A DNA stretch of 42,987 bases from Sebaldella sp. (GCA_018058425.1 JAGOZX010000019.1:1-42987); one strand, 5' to 3'; shown: positions 13,776 through 24,924, numbered from the stretch's first letter. Notes: generated by a model not told the origin, from the letters alone. Numbers and translations: made by a program.

Positions 13776-15818
13776 CTAGACAAATATAGTTCTTGAAGTT
13801 AAGTTTTCTAAACTTTTTAATAGATTCAATCTATTGTTTTTTATACTCTCATTATCTACTATTATCATCACATTATCAAAGAAATTATTTATTATGTGAG
13901 CATTTTTTAATAGTGTTTCTATAATATGATAAAATTCTTGATTATTAATTGTTTTTTCCAACTCTTTAATATAGTTAAATAATTCTTGCTCTTCATTTTT
14001 TTCAAAGATACTTTCTTTTACTGTTTCAAATATGACCTTATTTTCTTTTAAAATATTTCTTGTTCTTTTAAGTAAATTAACTAATATCTCAAACTTATCT
14101 GTTTTTGAAAGCTCTTCCAAAATAGATACTCTATTTTTCAAAGTAACAATTCTTTCCTCTATATTAATTATATACGTAATTAGCTCTTTATTTAAGTCCT
14201 CAGATAATATATATAAAAGTCTTTGCTTAAAAAATTCTTTTATCTGTAATAATATTTCTTTTTCATTTCCAGATATTTTTTTCTCTTCTTTGAAAATTTC
14301 CAATGTTTTATCTATTAAATCTGAATAATTTATATCTAAATTTTGGCTTAAACATACGCTGATTATACCCTGTGCAGCTCTTCTTAGCGCATATGGATCT
14401 TTAGAACTCGTAGGAATCAAACCTACAGAGAAACATCCAACTATAGTGTCTATTTTATCTGCTATACCTGAAACTGCTCCTTCTATAGTAGTTGGCAGTA
14501 TATCTCCTTGATATCTTGGAAGATAGTGTTCAAAAATCCCCTTTGCTACAGATTCTTTTTCACCTTCATGTTTTGCATATATTTCTCCCATAAATCCTTG
14601 AAGCTTAGTAAATTCTTTCTCACCAATTACATTACTTACTAAATCAGCTTTTGATAAGTATACAGTTTTCTTAATATCTTCTTTTTTATCAGATAAATTT
14701 AAAACCTCTACTAAATAATCTGTTATTTTTCCCATTCTTTCTATTTTCTCATATATTGTTCCCATATCTTTTTGAAAAACTACATGTTTCAGTTTTTCCA
14801 CATTTTCAGCCAATTTTACTTTTAGATCCTCATCATAAAAGAATTTTGCATCAGCTAATCTTGGTTCTATAACTTTTTCATTACCATTTTTCACTAATTT
14901 TGAGTACTCTGGTGCATTTCTTATTAAAACAAATTTATTGCTTAATTTCCCACTTGAGTTTCTCACGGGAAAATATCTTTGATGTGTTTCCATAGTTATA
15001 GTGATAATATCCTCTGGAAGATCCAAGTAATTTTCACTAAATTCTCCTTTTATTGCATAAGGATATTCTACTAAATTTACTACTTCATCTAAAAGATAAT
15101 CATTTACTATTACTTTATCACCGTCATTTTCGCAGTTTTCCTTTATACTATTTAGAATTTTTTCTTTTCTCTTTCCAGAATCTGCAATTACAAAGTTTTT
15201 CTCTAGTATATTTTCATAATCCATTATATCTTTTACTTCTATCTCTTGAGAAGCAAAGTTTCTCATTCCTCTTGTTTTATTTGAAGACTTTATTCCTTCA
15301 AATTCAAAATCTAATATTTCATTATCAAGTAATGCTAAAATCCATTTAATTGGTCTTGCAAATCTAAATTGTTTATCAGACCACTTCATTGACTTATCAA
15401 AACTCAGACTTCTAATTGAACTATCTAAAATATCTGGTAAAATCTCTTTAGTCACATGTCCAGCATAATATTTTTCAATCGAAATATATTTTCCTTTTTC
15501 ATTTTCTATTATCTTTATGTCTGATTCTTGAGCATCTTGCCCTTTCAAAAATCCTTCTCCTGCTTTTGTAAGTTTTCCATCTTTAAATGCCACTTCTACA
15601 GAAGGCCCCAAACTCTTTTTATAAAGCTCTTCTTGTTTGTCACTTAATCCTTCTGCTAATACTGCCACTCTTCTTGGAGTACTGTATGATTTTAGACTTT
15701 TGTACCCAATTCTTTCCTCTTTTAATTTCTCTGAAATTAGTTTTTCTAATTCTTTCTCTGAACTATTTACATATCTTGAAGGCAGTTCTTCCACACCTAT
15801 TTCAAAAAGAAAATTCAA
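13776..15818 (-). CDS. glyS: Glycyl-tRNA synthetase beta subunit
   Basis: The 680-residue beta subunit is the tRNA-binding half of the bacterial alpha2beta2 glycyl-tRNA synthetase. It opens with the family signature NFLFEIGVEELPSRYV and contains STPRRVAVLAEGL, FARPIKWILALL, ETHQRYFPVRN and ADKIDTIVGCFSVGLIPTSSKDPYALRRAAQGI. The start is TTG at 15818, 7 bases after AAAGGAG. It follows glyQ by 40 bases and is last in the tex-lctP-ileS-lspA-glyQ-glyS run. No obvious terminator hairpin follows; a partial repeat of its own 3' end lies at 13629-13666. Confidence 0.97.
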   Translation of the reverse strand: MNFLFEIGVEELPSRYVNSSEKELEKLISEKLKEERIGYKSLKSYSTPRRVAVLAEGLSDKQEELYKKSLGPSVEVAFKDGKLTKAGEGFLKGQDAQESDIKIIENEKGKYISIEKYYAGHVTKEILPDILDSSIRSLSFDKSMKWSDKQFRFARPIKWILALLDNEILDFEFEGIKSSNKTRGMRNFASQEIEVKDIMDYENILEKNFVIADSGKRKEKILNSIKENCENDGDKVIVNDYLLDEVVNLVEYPYAIKGEFSENYLDLPEDIITITMETHQRYFPVRNSSGKLSNKFVLIRNAPEYSKLVKNGNEKVIEPRLADAKFFYDEDLKVKLAENVEKLKHVVFQKDMGTIYEKIERMGKITDYLVEVLNLSDKKEDIKKTVYLSKADLVSNVIGEKEFTKLQGFMGEIYAKHEGEKESVAKGIFEHYLPRYQGDILPTTIEGAVSGIADKIDTIVGCFSVGLIPTSSKDPYALRRAAQGIISVCLSQNLDINYSDLIDKTLEIFKEEKKISGNEKEILLQIKEFFKQRLLYILSEDLNKELITYIINIEERIVTLKNRVSILEELSKTDKFEILVNLLKRTRNILKENKVIFETVKESIFEKNEEQELFNYIKELEKTINNQEFYHIIETLLKNAHIINNFFDNVMIIVDNESIKNNRLNLLKSLENLTSRTIFV

Positions 15819-15858
15819 GCCTTTACTCCTTTCTTTTCTCTAAATTTATTAAGTAATT

Positions 15859-16728
15859 TTATTTTTTTAATAATGGGAATCCTAAGTTTTTTCTGATCTC
15901 TACAAATTGCTCAGCACAATTTTTAGCTAAATCTCTAACTCTTAATATATACGACATTCTTTCTGTAGTACTTATTGATCCTCTTGCATCTAAATTATTA
16001 AATACATGAGAACATTTTAGTACATAGTCGTATGCCGGAAGAACTAATTTATGCTCTAAACAATTTTTAGCTTCCTTTTCATACATATCAAATAACTTAA
16101 AATTCATTTCTGAATCTGACACTTCAAAGCTGTATTTTGACATCTCATACTCATATTGATGTCTTCTTTCACCATATTTTACACCGTCTGTCCACTCTAA
16201 ATCATAGACATCATCTTTATTTTGTAAATATAGGGCTAATCTTTCTAATCCATAAGTTAATTCTACAGGTGTTATATCTAATTCTAGTCCTCCAACCTGT
16301 TGGAAATAAGTGAATTGTGTCACTTCCATTCCATCTAGCCAGACTTCCCAACCTAGTCCCCAAGCTCCTAATGTTGGACCTTCCCAGTTGTCTTCTACAA
16401 ATCTTATATCATGTTCCTTAGGATTTATCCCTAAAGCTTGTAAGCTTTCTAAGTATAATTCCTGTATATTTTCAGGTGACGGTTTCATTATCACTTGAAA
16501 TTGATGATGTTGGTATAATCTATTAGGATTTTCTCCATAACGACCATCTTTTGGCCTTCTTGAAGGTTCTACATAAGCTATATTCCAAGGTTCAGGTCCT
16601 AAAGACATTAAAAATGTATCTGGATTAAAAGTTCCTGCCCCTGTTTCCACATCATAAGGATTGCCTATTACACATCCTTTTTCTCCCCAAAATTTTTGTA
16701 ATGTTAGTATCATATTTTGAAAGGTCAT
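15859..16728 (-). CDS. glyQ: Glycyl-tRNA synthetase alpha subunit
   Basis: The 289-residue catalytic subunit activates glycine with ATP and charges tRNA-Gly together with GlyS. Family landmarks are [20 protein letters not shown] near the start, [40 protein letters not shown] and [20 protein letters not shown]. The ATG directly follows the lspA stop (TAA-ATG), and its ribosome site AGGAGGG lies in the last lspA codons, so lspA and glyQ translation should be coupled. Confidence 0.97.
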   Translation of the reverse strand: MTFQNMILTLQKFWGEKGCVIGNPYDVETGAGTFNPDTFLMSLGPEPWNIAYVEPSRRPKDGRYGENPNRLYQHHQFQVIMKPSPENIQELYLESLQALGINPKEHDIRFVEDNWEGPTLGAWGLGWEVWLDGMEVTQFTYFQQVGGLELDITPVELTYGLERLALYLQNKDDVYDLEWTDGVKYGERRHQYEYEMSKYSFEVSDSEMNFKLFDMYEKEAKNCLEHKLVLPAYDYVLKCSHVFNNLDARGSISTTERMSYILRVRDLAKNCAEQFVEIRKNLGFPLLKK

Positions 16729-17193
16729 TTATTCCCTCCTACTTTTCAGTTTTTTTACTATTATATCTAAGAGTATTATCCCTACTCCTATATTTATAAA
16801 TACATCTGCAAAATTAAATATAAAATGCCATATACCTCTAAAATCAAGCATATCTATAACGTATCCTCTAAAAATTCTATCTGCCATATTTCCAACAGCT
16901 CCTGAAGCTATGAAAGTTATTCCTATTTTTGTCCATTTTGTATAATTTTTTATATTTTTCCATTCTGAATAAATGAGATAAGCTATTACCAGTGTACTTA
17001 AAATAGTAAAAACCATTATTTTCCCCTGCATAACTCCAAAGATTCCTCCACGATTTTCTACATATGTTAAATGGAAGAAATCTCCAATAACTGGGATAGA
17101 ATAAGCTTCTACCCCATTGGCTAACGATCTCATATATATTTTTGTTCCTTGATCTATTCCTACTAATACTAGTATAAATAAAATGTACTGCAA
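16729..17193 (-). CDS. lspA: Prolipoprotein signal peptidase (signal peptidase II)
   Basis: The 154-residue integral membrane aspartyl protease removes signal peptides from diacylglyceryl-modified prolipoproteins. It has four hydrophobic spans, the conserved VGIDQGTKIY near the N-terminus, YVENRGGIFG, and the two catalytic Asp residues in GNMADRI (Asp105) and FNFADVFIN (Asp130). The start is TTG at 17193 after AGGAAG. It lies 11 bases after ileS and adjoins glyQ; ileS-lspA is a classic pairing. The lipoproteins at 30084-32188 are likely among its substrates. Confidence 0.96.
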   Translation of the reverse strand: MQYILFILVLVGIDQGTKIYMRSLANGVEAYSIPVIGDFFHLTYVENRGGIFGVMQGKIMVFTILSTLVIAYLIYSEWKNIKNYTKWTKIGITFIASGAVGNMADRIFRGYVIDMLDFRGIWHFIFNFADVFINIGVGIILLDIIVKKLKSRRE

Positions 17194-17204
17194 AAAATCA
17201 CTTC

Positions 17205-19985
17205 CTAACTATTCAAAACTTTAGCACATCTTGGACATACATCTAAATGCTTAGGATCTGTTCCTAATTCATCATACTTCCAACATCTTTCACACTTTTC
17301 TCCATCTGATTTAGAAACTTTCACACTTATTCCTTCTATTTCAGTAGACACCATGTTTTCTTCTGTTTCTAAGTTTATTTTAGATACTATAAAATAATCT
17401 TCTAAATCATTTATAGCTATATCTTTTATAAACTCAAAATCCTTATTATTTATAGATAAAACAACCTTTGCATCTAATGATAATCCTACCACTTTTTCTT
17501 GTCTAGCTTTTTCTATTTCCTTATAAACTTCTTTTCTTAATTCCATTATTTTATTCCATTTAGCATTTAATTCATCGTCTATATACTCTGATTTTGTCTC
17601 ACTCCATTTAGATAAATGAACTGATTCTCCATCTTTTAGAACTTCTGGCATTTTTTCCCAAATCTCTTCTGAAGTAAATGATAATACAGGTGAAATTGCT
17701 CTAACTAAAAACCCTAATATCTCTACCATAACTGTTTGTGCACTTCTTCTTAGTTTCGAATCTGTTTTTTCTACATATAATCTGTCTTTTATAATATCTA
17801 AATAAAATGCTGACATTTCAATCCCGCAGAAATACTGAATTTCATTGAATAGATTATAAAATTCATATTTTTCATAGTACTCTTTTACTTTTACTTTCAA
17901 TCTTTCTAACTTATTTAAAGCCCACTTATCTACTTCATACATATCTTCATAAGCTATTTTTTCATTATTATAATCAAAATCACTTAAATTCCCTAGAATA
18001 AATCTCGATGTATTTCTAATTCTTCTATATGAGTCAGAAACTTGCTTTAGTATTCCTTCTGATATTCTTACATCTTCTCTATAATCTACAGATGCTACCC
18101 ATAATCTTAATATGTCTGCACCATACTCATTTACTATTACACTTGGAAACATTTGGTTTCCTAGAGATTTTGACATTTTTTTACCCTGTGCATCATTTGC
18201 AAATCCGTGAGTTAGTATACTTTTATATGGAGCATCTCCTGTACTTGCCACTGATGTTAACAGCGATGACTGGAACCATCCTCTATGTTGGTCGCTTCCT
18301 TCTAAATAAAGGTCTGCTGGTCTATGTAAATTACTTCTTGTATTTAATACTGCTCTATGAGATGTTCCAGAATCTATCCAAACATCCATAATACTTCTTT
18401 CTTTTCTTAATTTAGCACCTTTTAGTCCAAATTTTTCAAGTAATTCATCACCAATTAATTCTTCTGCTGATAAACTATACCAAACATCTGTGCTTTCTTT
18501 TTCCACTAAAGAAGCAATTCTATCAATTATTTCACTATGATAAATTATTTCTCCCTCTTTATCATCATTATAAAAAATAGGTATTGGTACTCCCCAAATT
18601 CTTTGTCTAGAGATAGTCCAATCTGGTCTTCCCTCTATCATTGAAGTAATTCTATTTCTTCCTATTGCAGGAATAAAGTTTACATCTTTTAAAGCATCTA
18701 GTGCTTTTTGTCTAAGATCTCCCTCTTCAACATTTATAAACCATTGGTCTGTAGCTCTGTATATAACAGGTTTTCTACTTCTCCAATCATGAGGATAAGA
18801 ATGCTTTATTTCTTTTTGCTTTAATAAATGACCTGATAACCCTATATCTTCACAAATTACTTTATTTGCTTTTTTATAAAATAATCCTTCATATTTTCCA
18901 GCTGCCTTTGTAAAGTGTCCTTTATCATCAATTGGCGAAAGTATCTCAAGCCCATATTTTTGTCCTACTAAATAATCATCTACACCATGTCCTGGTGCTG
19001 TATGAACTGCTCCTGTTCCAGCTTCCAAAGTAACATGTTCTCCAAGCATTATAATTCCTGTACGGTCTATGAATGGATGCTTATAATGCAAGTTATCCAG
19101 TTCAGTTCCCTTTACTTCCTTTATTAATTCATATTTTCCAATTTCCATTTCAGCAAAAGCTGTCTCAGCTAGCTCTTTTGCTAATAATAAGTTTCCTTTT
19201 TCTGTTTTATAAACTCCGTAATCATAATCTGCATTTAAAGATATACCTAAATTTGAAGGCAGTGTCCATGGAGTTGTAGTCCATATCACAACTGATACAT
19301 CGCCTACTCCAAGTTTTTCATTAAGATCTCTTTCTCCATCCATTTTCACATATATAGAAGGCGAAACTACATCTTGATACTCTATTTCAGCTTCAGCTAG
19401 TGCTGTTTCTGTAGATGGTGACCAGTATACTGGTTTTAATCCTTTATATACATAACCATTATTATAAATATCTCTAAAAACTCTTAATTGCTCTGCTTCG
19501 TATTCAGGTTTAAGAGTAATATATGGATTATCCCATTCACCAAAGATTCCTAATCTAATGAATTCTTTTTTTTGTTTTTCTACCCATTTTAAAGCATACT
19601 TACGACACTCTTTTCTTATTTCTATTGGAGACATTGTCTTTACTTTTTCTCCTAATTCCTCAGTGACTTTAAGCTCTATTGGAAGCCCGTGTGTATCCCA
19701 TCCCGGAACATAAGGTGCGTCAAATCCTTGAAGTCTTTTATATTTTACTATTATATCTTTTAAAATTTTATTTTCGGCATGCCCGACATGTATGTCACCA
19801 TTGGCATATGGTGGTCCATCATGTAATATAAAAGATTTATCATATCTTCCTAAACTTTTTTCATAAATTTTATTTTTTTGCCAGTCTCTTAGTAATAAAG
19901 GCTCTTTATTCGGTAACCCTGCCTTCATCTTAAAATTTGTTTTTAACAAATTTAAAGTTTCTGCATAATCCTTTTTTTCTTCCAT
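17205..19985 (-). CDS. ileS: Isoleucyl-tRNA synthetase
   Basis: The 926-residue class I synthetase charges tRNA-Ile and edits valine. HVGH (residues 66-69) is the HIGH motif; [15 protein letters not shown] and [10 protein letters not shown] mark the editing domain; KKMSKSLGN near residue 600 is the second ATP motif. The C-terminus has a zinc-binding pattern, CERCWKYDE...CPRC. AGGAAAAAAATG at the start is a normal ribosome site. It begins 22 bases after the lactate permease gene, so no T-box leader is present at this position, unlike many ileS genes in Firmicutes. Confidence 0.97.
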   Translation of the reverse strand: MEEKKDYAETLNLLKTNFKMKAGLPNKEPLLLRDWQKNKIYEKSLGRYDKSFILHDGPPYANGDIHVGHAENKILKDIIVKYKRLQGFDAPYVPGWDTHGLPIELKVTEELGEKVKTMSPIEIRKECRKYALKWVEKQKKEFIRLGIFGEWDNPYITLKPEYEAEQLRVFRDIYNNGYVYKGLKPVYWSPSTETALAEAEIEYQDVVSPSIYVKMDGERDLNEKLGVGDVSVVIWTTTPWTLPSNLGISLNADYDYGVYKTEKGNLLLAKELAETAFAEMEIGKYELIKEVKGTELDNLHYKHPFIDRTGIIMLGEHVTLEAGTGAVHTAPGHGVDDYLVGQKYGLEILSPIDDKGHFTKAAGKYEGLFYKKANKVICEDIGLSGHLLKQKEIKHSYPHDWRSRKPVIYRATDQWFINVEEGDLRQKALDALKDVNFIPAIGRNRITSMIEGRPDWTISRQRIWGVPIPIFYNDDKEGEIIYHSEIIDRIASLVEKESTDVWYSLSAEELIGDELLEKFGLKGAKLRKERSIMDVWIDSGTSHRAVLNTRSNLHRPADLYLEGSDQHRGWFQSSLLTSVASTGDAPYKSILTHGFANDAQGKKMSKSLGNQMFPSVIVNEYGADILRLWVASVDYREDVRISEGILKQVSDSYRRIRNTSRFILGNLSDFDYNNEKIAYEDMYEVDKWALNKLERLKVKVKEYYEKYEFYNLFNEIQYFCGIEMSAFYLDIIKDRLYVEKTDSKLRRSAQTVMVEILGFLVRAISPVLSFTSEEIWEKMPEVLKDGESVHLSKWSETKSEYIDDELNAKWNKIMELRKEVYKEIEKARQEKVVGLSLDAKVVLSINNKDFEFIKDIAINDLEDYFIVSKINLETEENMVSTEIEGISVKVSKSDGEKCERCWKYDELGTDPKHLDVCPRCAKVLNS

Positions 19986-20007
19986 TTTTTTCCTCCAATA
20001 TTTATTT

Positions 20008-21567
20008 TTAACGTGATATAATCAAGCTCATTGAATACACATATATAGATAAAATTATTAACAATGGTACTGAATATCTAATCGTCTTTTTTAATATTAT
20101 ACTTTCTTTTCCAACTATTCCCACTGTAGCAGCTACAATTGATAAGCTTTGTAATGAAATCATAGTTCCTAAAGTTGCCCCTACAGTATTTGAAGCTACA
20201 AGCCAATACTTATTTATTCCTAAATTATCTGCAGCTGTACTTTGCAGTGAACCAAACAGTAAATTGGCAGAAGTATTACTTCCAGTCATAAATGTTCCTA
20301 TTGCTCCAATAAAAGGAGCTATTAAAGGGTAATATTCCCCAGTTATTGCGGTAAAGCCATTTGCTACACTTATTATTATACCACTATGTTTCATAAAAGC
20401 TGCAAGTGAAACTATACCCATTATTGTCATAATTGTTCTAATATTATTTCTCACTACCCAGATAAATGTTTTTCCAATAATTTTTACTCTTGTACCTTGG
20501 AGTAATCCTCCAATAACTGTTGCTAAAAGTATCGGTATTACAGGAGATAAAAATATCTTAAAAGCTGTTATCTCTCCATTACCTATTTTATAAAATTGTC
20601 CTATTGAAAAGTTAGCTTTTATAGTAGTATACCTATCTAAAAATTCGTATAAACCTTTATTTATAGGATTTACTAAAAGTATAAATATAACCATTAAAAT
20701 ATAAGGTAAAAATGCTTTTATAGCAGTTTTAGCTTTTATTTTATTCTCATCTGTATATTTTGAATTTTTATTTTTAAATACTAATTTTGAACTTACTATA
20801 ACTGCAGCCATTGTTAGTATACCACCTACAATAGCAGGCATTTCAGGCCCTATATACAAAGCCACTAATAATGCTGGTATATATGCTATTATACATGCTA
20901 ATAACACCCAAATCATTCCGCCTTTAAAAGCATCACTAATTTTTTTAGAATTTCTTCTATTAGCAAGTATTACTAAAATAATAGGAATTATTACTATAAA
21001 TGGCAGAAGCTGAAATGCTACGTTCACACCCATTTCTTTATAGTCAAGTTTTACCTGATTAGCAAGCATAATAACTGGAATCCCCACAGAACCAAATGAG
21101 TTCGAACCACCAATTGATATTAAACATATTAAAGCTGAATACAAAGGTCCAAAGCCCAATACTAATAAGATACCTGCTGGAATAGCAACTGATGTTCCAT
21201 AACCAGCCACTCCTTCCATAAAGCTTCCAAATCCCCAAGCTATTAAGAGAACCTGCACTCTCTTATCGCTTGATATACCTTCTAATATTTTTTTTATTAT
21301 ATTTATCTGTCCAGTTTCTAAAGACAGACTGTAGCAAAACAGTGCTGCAATTACTATACTTCCTATTGGCCAAAATGCCACTAAAAATCCTTCTATTATT
21401 GACAAAATAGTTCCCTGTATTGACATTTGCCAGCTTGGATTTATAAAATTAATTATTATTGCTATTCCTAAGCTGGTAAAAGCCGATACTAAGGTACTTT
21501 TTTTGAAAAAAACTATTAATGAGAAAAATGTTATGATTGGAAGTAACCCTAATATAAAATCTTTCAT
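20008..21567 (-). CDS. L-lactate permease family transporter
   Basis: The 519-residue membrane protein belongs to the LctP family of lactate/glycolate:proton symporters. It has around 12 or more hydrophobic spans and family motifs such as [40 protein letters not shown], and [19 protein letters not shown] near the C-terminus. It should import or export lactate, a fermentation acid. It lies 41 bases after tex and 22 before ileS, all on one strand, which places a metabolic transporter inside a translation gene run. It may be transcribed with ileS. Confidence 0.93.
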   Translation of the reverse strand: MKDFILGLLPIITFFSLIVFFKKSTLVSAFTSLGIAIIINFINPSWQMSIQGTILSIIEGFLVAFWPIGSIVIAALFCYSLSLETGQINIIKKILEGISSDKRVQVLLIAWGFGSFMEGVAGYGTSVAIPAGILLVLGFGPLYSALICLISIGGSNSFGSVGIPVIMLANQVKLDYKEMGVNVAFQLLPFIVIIPIILVILANRRNSKKISDAFKGGMIWVLLACIIAYIPALLVALYIGPEMPAIVGGILTMAAVIVSSKLVFKNKNSKYTDENKIKAKTAIKAFLPYILMVIFILLVNPINKGLYEFLDRYTTIKANFSIGQFYKIGNGEITAFKIFLSPVIPILLATVIGGLLQGTRVKIIGKTFIWVVRNNIRTIMTIMGIVSLAAFMKHSGIIISVANGFTAITGEYYPLIAPFIGAIGTFMTGSNTSANLLFGSLQSTAADNLGINKYWLVASNTVGATLGTMISLQSLSIVAATVGIVGKESIILKKTIRYSVPLLIILSIYVYSMSLIISR

Positions 21568-21608
21568 ATCAATGCTCCATTCTACGATGAGAAGTTATTT
21601 TCCTAAAT

Positions 21609-23774
21609 CTACATTCCTTTTCTAGTTAAAGCCACTCTTCCTCTTACCTTGTCTATAGATAATATTTTTACTTTTATTATTTCACCAACAGATAATACCT
21701 TTGTTGGATCTGATATAAACTTATCTGATAGTTCAGAAACATGAATTAAAGCATCATTTTTTAAGCCTATATCTACAAATGCACCGAACTTCGCTACATT
21801 TCTAACTGTTCCTTCCAAAACCATTCCATCTTTTAGATCATCCATATTTAATATATCTGATCTTAGAAGAGGTTTTTCAAAATCCTCTCTTGGATCTCTT
21901 CTTCCTTTTAAGAGAGCGTTATATATATCCTTAGTTGTTGCTTCTCCAAATTCATTATCTTTTATAATTTTATCAATATTTATTTCATTCAGTTTTTCCT
22001 GAACTTTTTTGATATCTTTCTTAAATTCCTTAACATCACAGCCAGCCTCTGCTAATATCTTTTCAGCTATTTTATATGACTCTGGATGAATAATAGTATT
22101 ATCTAATGGATTAACACTATCAGGTATTAATATAAATCCGGCCATCTGTTCAAAAGCCTTTTCTCCTAAACCTTTTACCTTTTTTAGCTCTGATCTCTTT
22201 TTGAAATCACCATTTTCTTGTCTATAATCAACCAAGTTTTTTGCCACATTTTTCTTTATTCCTGAAACATAGCTTAAAAGTGCCCATGATGCAGTATTTA
22301 TATTTACACCTACATTATTTACTACAAACTCTATAGTTTGATCAAGTGATTCATTTAACACTTTCTGGTTTACATCATGCTGATACATTCCTACACCAAT
22401 TGATTTTGGGTCAATTTTTACTAACTCAGCCATAGGATCCTGTATTCTTCTAGCTATAGATATTGCACCTCTAGCTGTTACATCTAAATTCGGAAACTCT
22501 TCTTTTGCAAGTTTAGATGCTGAATACACAGATGCACCTGCTTCATTAACTATTAAATAGAATACTTTCTTTTTTACTTCCTTTAAAATTTTAGCAACAA
22601 AACTTTCTGTTTCTCTAGAAGCTGTTCCATTTCCTATTGCTATTATATCAACATCATAATCATTTATATATTTAATTATTTTTCTTTTAGCTTCCTCTAC
22701 TTGTCTAGGTGAGTGCATTTCTTCTACTAAGAACACTACATCATCTATTTCAAAAAACCCTTCTTTATTTATAACTACTAGTTTACATCCTGTTCTAAAC
22801 CCAGGATCTAGTCCCATTATGCTCTTTTTATACAGTGGAGGCTGTAATAATAATTTTTCTAAGTTATCTTTGAATATTTCTATTGCTTCTATTTCTGCTT
22901 TTTCAGTGTATATATTTCTAACTTCATTTTTAATAGAAGGATAAACTAATCTGCTTAATGAATCTTCTATTACTTCATGAAAAAATTCTGTTAAATTTTT
23001 ATTTTGAAATCCTCTTATTATGAAGTCTACAATATATTTATGTGTAGTTTCATCCACTTCTAAATCGGCTTTTAGTATTTTTTCGTTTTCTCCTCTATTT
23101 AAGGCTAAAACTCTATGTGATGCAGCTCTTGTAATGGGTTCAGTATATGTATAATAATCTTGGTACACACCTTTTACATCATTAACTTTATTTTTTTCTA
23201 TTACTTTTGAAGTTAATACAGCATATTTACTTAATCTTTCTCTTATTGATTCTCTTATTTTAGCATTTTCAGAAATATTTTGAGCTATAATTAATTTTGC
23301 ACCTTCCATAGCATCTTCTATAGTTGGAACCTGTTCATTTATATAGTTCTCTGCTTCTTTTTTCAAGTTTTCAAGAGTTATATTTTTATCAAGTAAAAAT
23401 ATTGATAATGGCTCCAATCCATTGTCAATAGCCACGTCTGCTTTTGTTTTTTTCTTCTTTTTATAAGGCAGATATAGATCCTCTACTTCTTGTAATTTTA
23501 TAGCTTTTATAATACTTTCTTTTAGCTCTTCAGTTAATTTTCCTTGTTCTTCTATTAATCTTAGAACCTCTTCTTTTCTTTTTTCTAAACTTCTATAATA
23601 AGAAACTTTTTCTATAAGATCTCTTATCTGTTCCTCATCTAAATTACCTGTTACTTCTTTTCTATAACGAGATATAAACGGTACCGTTGCACCTTCATCA
23701 TAAAGTTTAATGGTATTTTCTACTTGTACTTCCTTAAGGCCCATTTCTTTCGCTGTAACTTTTAAAATATCCAA
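21609..23774 (-). CDS. tex: Tex family RNA-binding protein (S1 domain)
   Basis: The protein of about 721 residues belongs to the Tex/YhgF family of nucleic-acid-binding transcription accessory proteins. Landmarks are ATVPFISRYRKEVTGNLDEEQIRDL near the start, the YqgF-like domain GLDPGFRTGCKLVV...IAIGNGTASRETE, the helix-hairpin-helix region TASWALLSYVSGIKKNVAKN, and a C-terminal S1 domain from about residue 640 (GMVLEGTVRNVAKFGAFVDI). The preferred start is TTG at 23774, 8 bases after GGAGG; an earlier TTG at 23789 overlaps that ribosome site. It is the first gene of the six-gene run. Confidence 0.95.
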   Translation of the reverse strand: MDILKVTAKEMGLKEVQVENTIKLYDEGATVPFISRYRKEVTGNLDEEQIRDLIEKVSYYRSLEKRKEEVLRLIEEQGKLTEELKESIIKAIKLQEVEDLYLPYKKKKKTKADVAIDNGLEPLSIFLLDKNITLENLKKEAENYINEQVPTIEDAMEGAKLIIAQNISENAKIRESIRERLSKYAVLTSKVIEKNKVNDVKGVYQDYYTYTEPITRAASHRVLALNRGENEKILKADLEVDETTHKYIVDFIIRGFQNKNLTEFFHEVIEDSLSRLVYPSIKNEVRNIYTEKAEIEAIEIFKDNLEKLLLQPPLYKKSIMGLDPGFRTGCKLVVINKEGFFEIDDVVFLVEEMHSPRQVEEAKRKIIKYINDYDVDIIAIGNGTASRETESFVAKILKEVKKKVFYLIVNEAGASVYSASKLAKEEFPNLDVTARGAISIARRIQDPMAELVKIDPKSIGVGMYQHDVNQKVLNESLDQTIEFVVNNVGVNINTASWALLSYVSGIKKNVAKNLVDYRQENGDFKKRSELKKVKGLGEKAFEQMAGFILIPDSVNPLDNTIIHPESYKIAEKILAEAGCDVKEFKKDIKKVQEKLNEINIDKIIKDNEFGEATTKDIYNALLKGRRDPREDFEKPLLRSDILNMDDLKDGMVLEGTVRNVAKFGAFVDIGLKNDALIHVSELSDKFISDPTKVLSVGEIIKVKILSIDKVRGRVALTRKGM

Positions 23775-23811
23775 AATGTCTTCCTCCAAATTTCTAATAA
23801 AAATATCTTTT

Positions 23812-23820
23812 ATTCTAACA
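23812..23820 (-). promoter_or_regulatory. Extended -10 before tex
   Basis: On the complementary strand TG-T-TAGAAT lies 38 bases before the chosen tex start. No clear -35 is visible. The rest of the 23790-24171 gap holds the methyltransferase promoter, a TGTGCA-N20-TGCACA inverted repeat at 24012-24043 of unknown meaning, and AT-rich sequence. Confidence 0.4.
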
Positions 23821-24093
23821 TAATCAGCTCAAAATTTCTAGGTTTAATTCATTTTTCGAGTTTAATAACACATGTTGGGATTTTTAGAAATTAAGAAGTT
23901 TAAGAAGTGCTTTCTATTTAGTCAACAAAAGACTGTTTAAAATTTACACTTCCCTTTCTTAAAAAAGTTTAATTTATTACATAATTTATTCTTTTTTAAA
24001 GTATTTCATTATGTGCAAATTTTATCTTTTACAATGCTGCACACTCTAAAAAATTGAAATTATTACACTTTTCTGAAAATGGAGGAGATATAT

Positions 24094-24122
24094 TTGACAA
24101 TGTAAAAAAGCATTGTTATAAT
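24094..24122 (+). promoter_or_regulatory. Consensus promoter with palindrome in the spacer
   Basis: TTGACA (24094-24099), exactly 17 bases, and TATAAT (24117-24122) form a perfect consensus promoter. The spacer is framed by ACAATG (24097-24102) and CATTGT (24111-24116), an exact inverted repeat around 8 bases. A repressor sitting there would block RNA polymerase completely. No regulator gene is adjacent. Confidence 0.85.
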
Positions 24123-24171
24123 ATTTTTAATAATATATGTTTAGAAGTAATATTCTTAGGAGGGCAAAATA

Positions 24172-24906
24172 ATGAAACAAAATAAATATGATGATATAAA
24201 TTTTTTTAATCAATATAGTAAAATGCAGAGATCTACAATGGGATTAAGTGGTGCTGGAGAATGGCATGTTCTCAAAGAAATGCTCCCAAGCTTTAAAGAT
24301 AAAAGAGTCTTAGACTTAGGCTGTGGCTTTGGCTGGCATTGTAAATATGCTGCTGAAAATGGTGCAAAATCAGTGATTGGAATAGATATATCTGATAAAA
24401 TGTTGGAAAAAGCAAAAGAGAATACTGAAAATCTAAATGTTACTTATATAAAATCAGCTATTGAAGATATTGACTTTCCCTTAAGTTCATTTGATATAGT
24501 TATTAGCTCTCTGGCATTTCATTATATAAAATCATTTGAAGATATATGTAAGAAGGTTTACAGCTGTCTTTCAGATAAAGGAAGTTTTGTTTTTTCAGTT
24601 GAGCATCCAGTTTTTACAGCAGAAGGAACCCAAGATTGGTACTATGATGAAAATGAAAAACGTCTACATTGGCCTGTTGATAACTACTACATAGAAGGAT
24701 TACGTAAGACTAATTTTTTAGGTGAAGAAGTTTTAAAGTATCATAAGACAGTTACTACTTATGTAAATACTCTTATTAAATTTGGATTTGAGATAACTGG
24801 ACTTAGAGAGCCGGAACCTGATTTAGAACTTTTTAAAAATAATCCAGAAATGAAAGATGAACTACGTAGACCTATGTTTTTAATAATATCTGCACAAAAG
24901 AAATAA
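24172..24906 (+). CDS. Class I SAM-dependent methyltransferase
   Basis: The 244-residue soluble protein has the class I methyltransferase core. RVLDLGCGFGWHCKYAAENG (DLGCGFG at residues 48-54) binds S-adenosylmethionine, VIGIDISDKMLEKAKEN is motif II, and FDIVISSLAFHYIKSFEDIC precedes the C-terminal substrate region. The C-terminal half is distinctive (EHPVFTAEGTQDWYYDENEK) and typical of small-molecule methyltransferases of unassigned substrate. AGGAGGG precedes the ATG. It is a single-gene unit with its own strong promoter and terminator, flanked by genes on the other strand. The substrate is unknown. Confidence 0.88.
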   Translation: MKQNKYDDINFFNQYSKMQRSTMGLSGAGEWHVLKEMLPSFKDKRVLDLGCGFGWHCKYAAENGAKSVIGIDISDKMLEKAKENTENLNVTYIKSAIEDIDFPLSSFDIVISSLAFHYIKSFEDICKKVYSCLSDKGSFVFSVEHPVFTAEGTQDWYYDENEKRLHWPVDNYYIEGLRKTNFLGEEVLKYHKTVTTYVNTLIKFGFEITGLREPEPDLELFKNNPEMKDELRRPMFLIISAQKK

Positions 24907-24924
24907 GTTTCTAATTTATAAACT

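Noticed and set aside
15053..15349. Long open frames antisense to glyS, ptsI, ileS and the EIICB gene
   Set aside because: They are shadows of the AT-rich real genes, without ribosome sites or family motifs.
19986..20007. T-box riboswitch before ileS
   Set aside because: Only 22 bases separate ileS from the permease gene, far too short for a T-box leader.
24012..24043. TGTGCA-N20-TGCACA inverted repeat in the tex-methyltransferase gap
   Set aside because: The arms are short and no promoter lies on it, so I cannot assign a role; it is noted only in passing.
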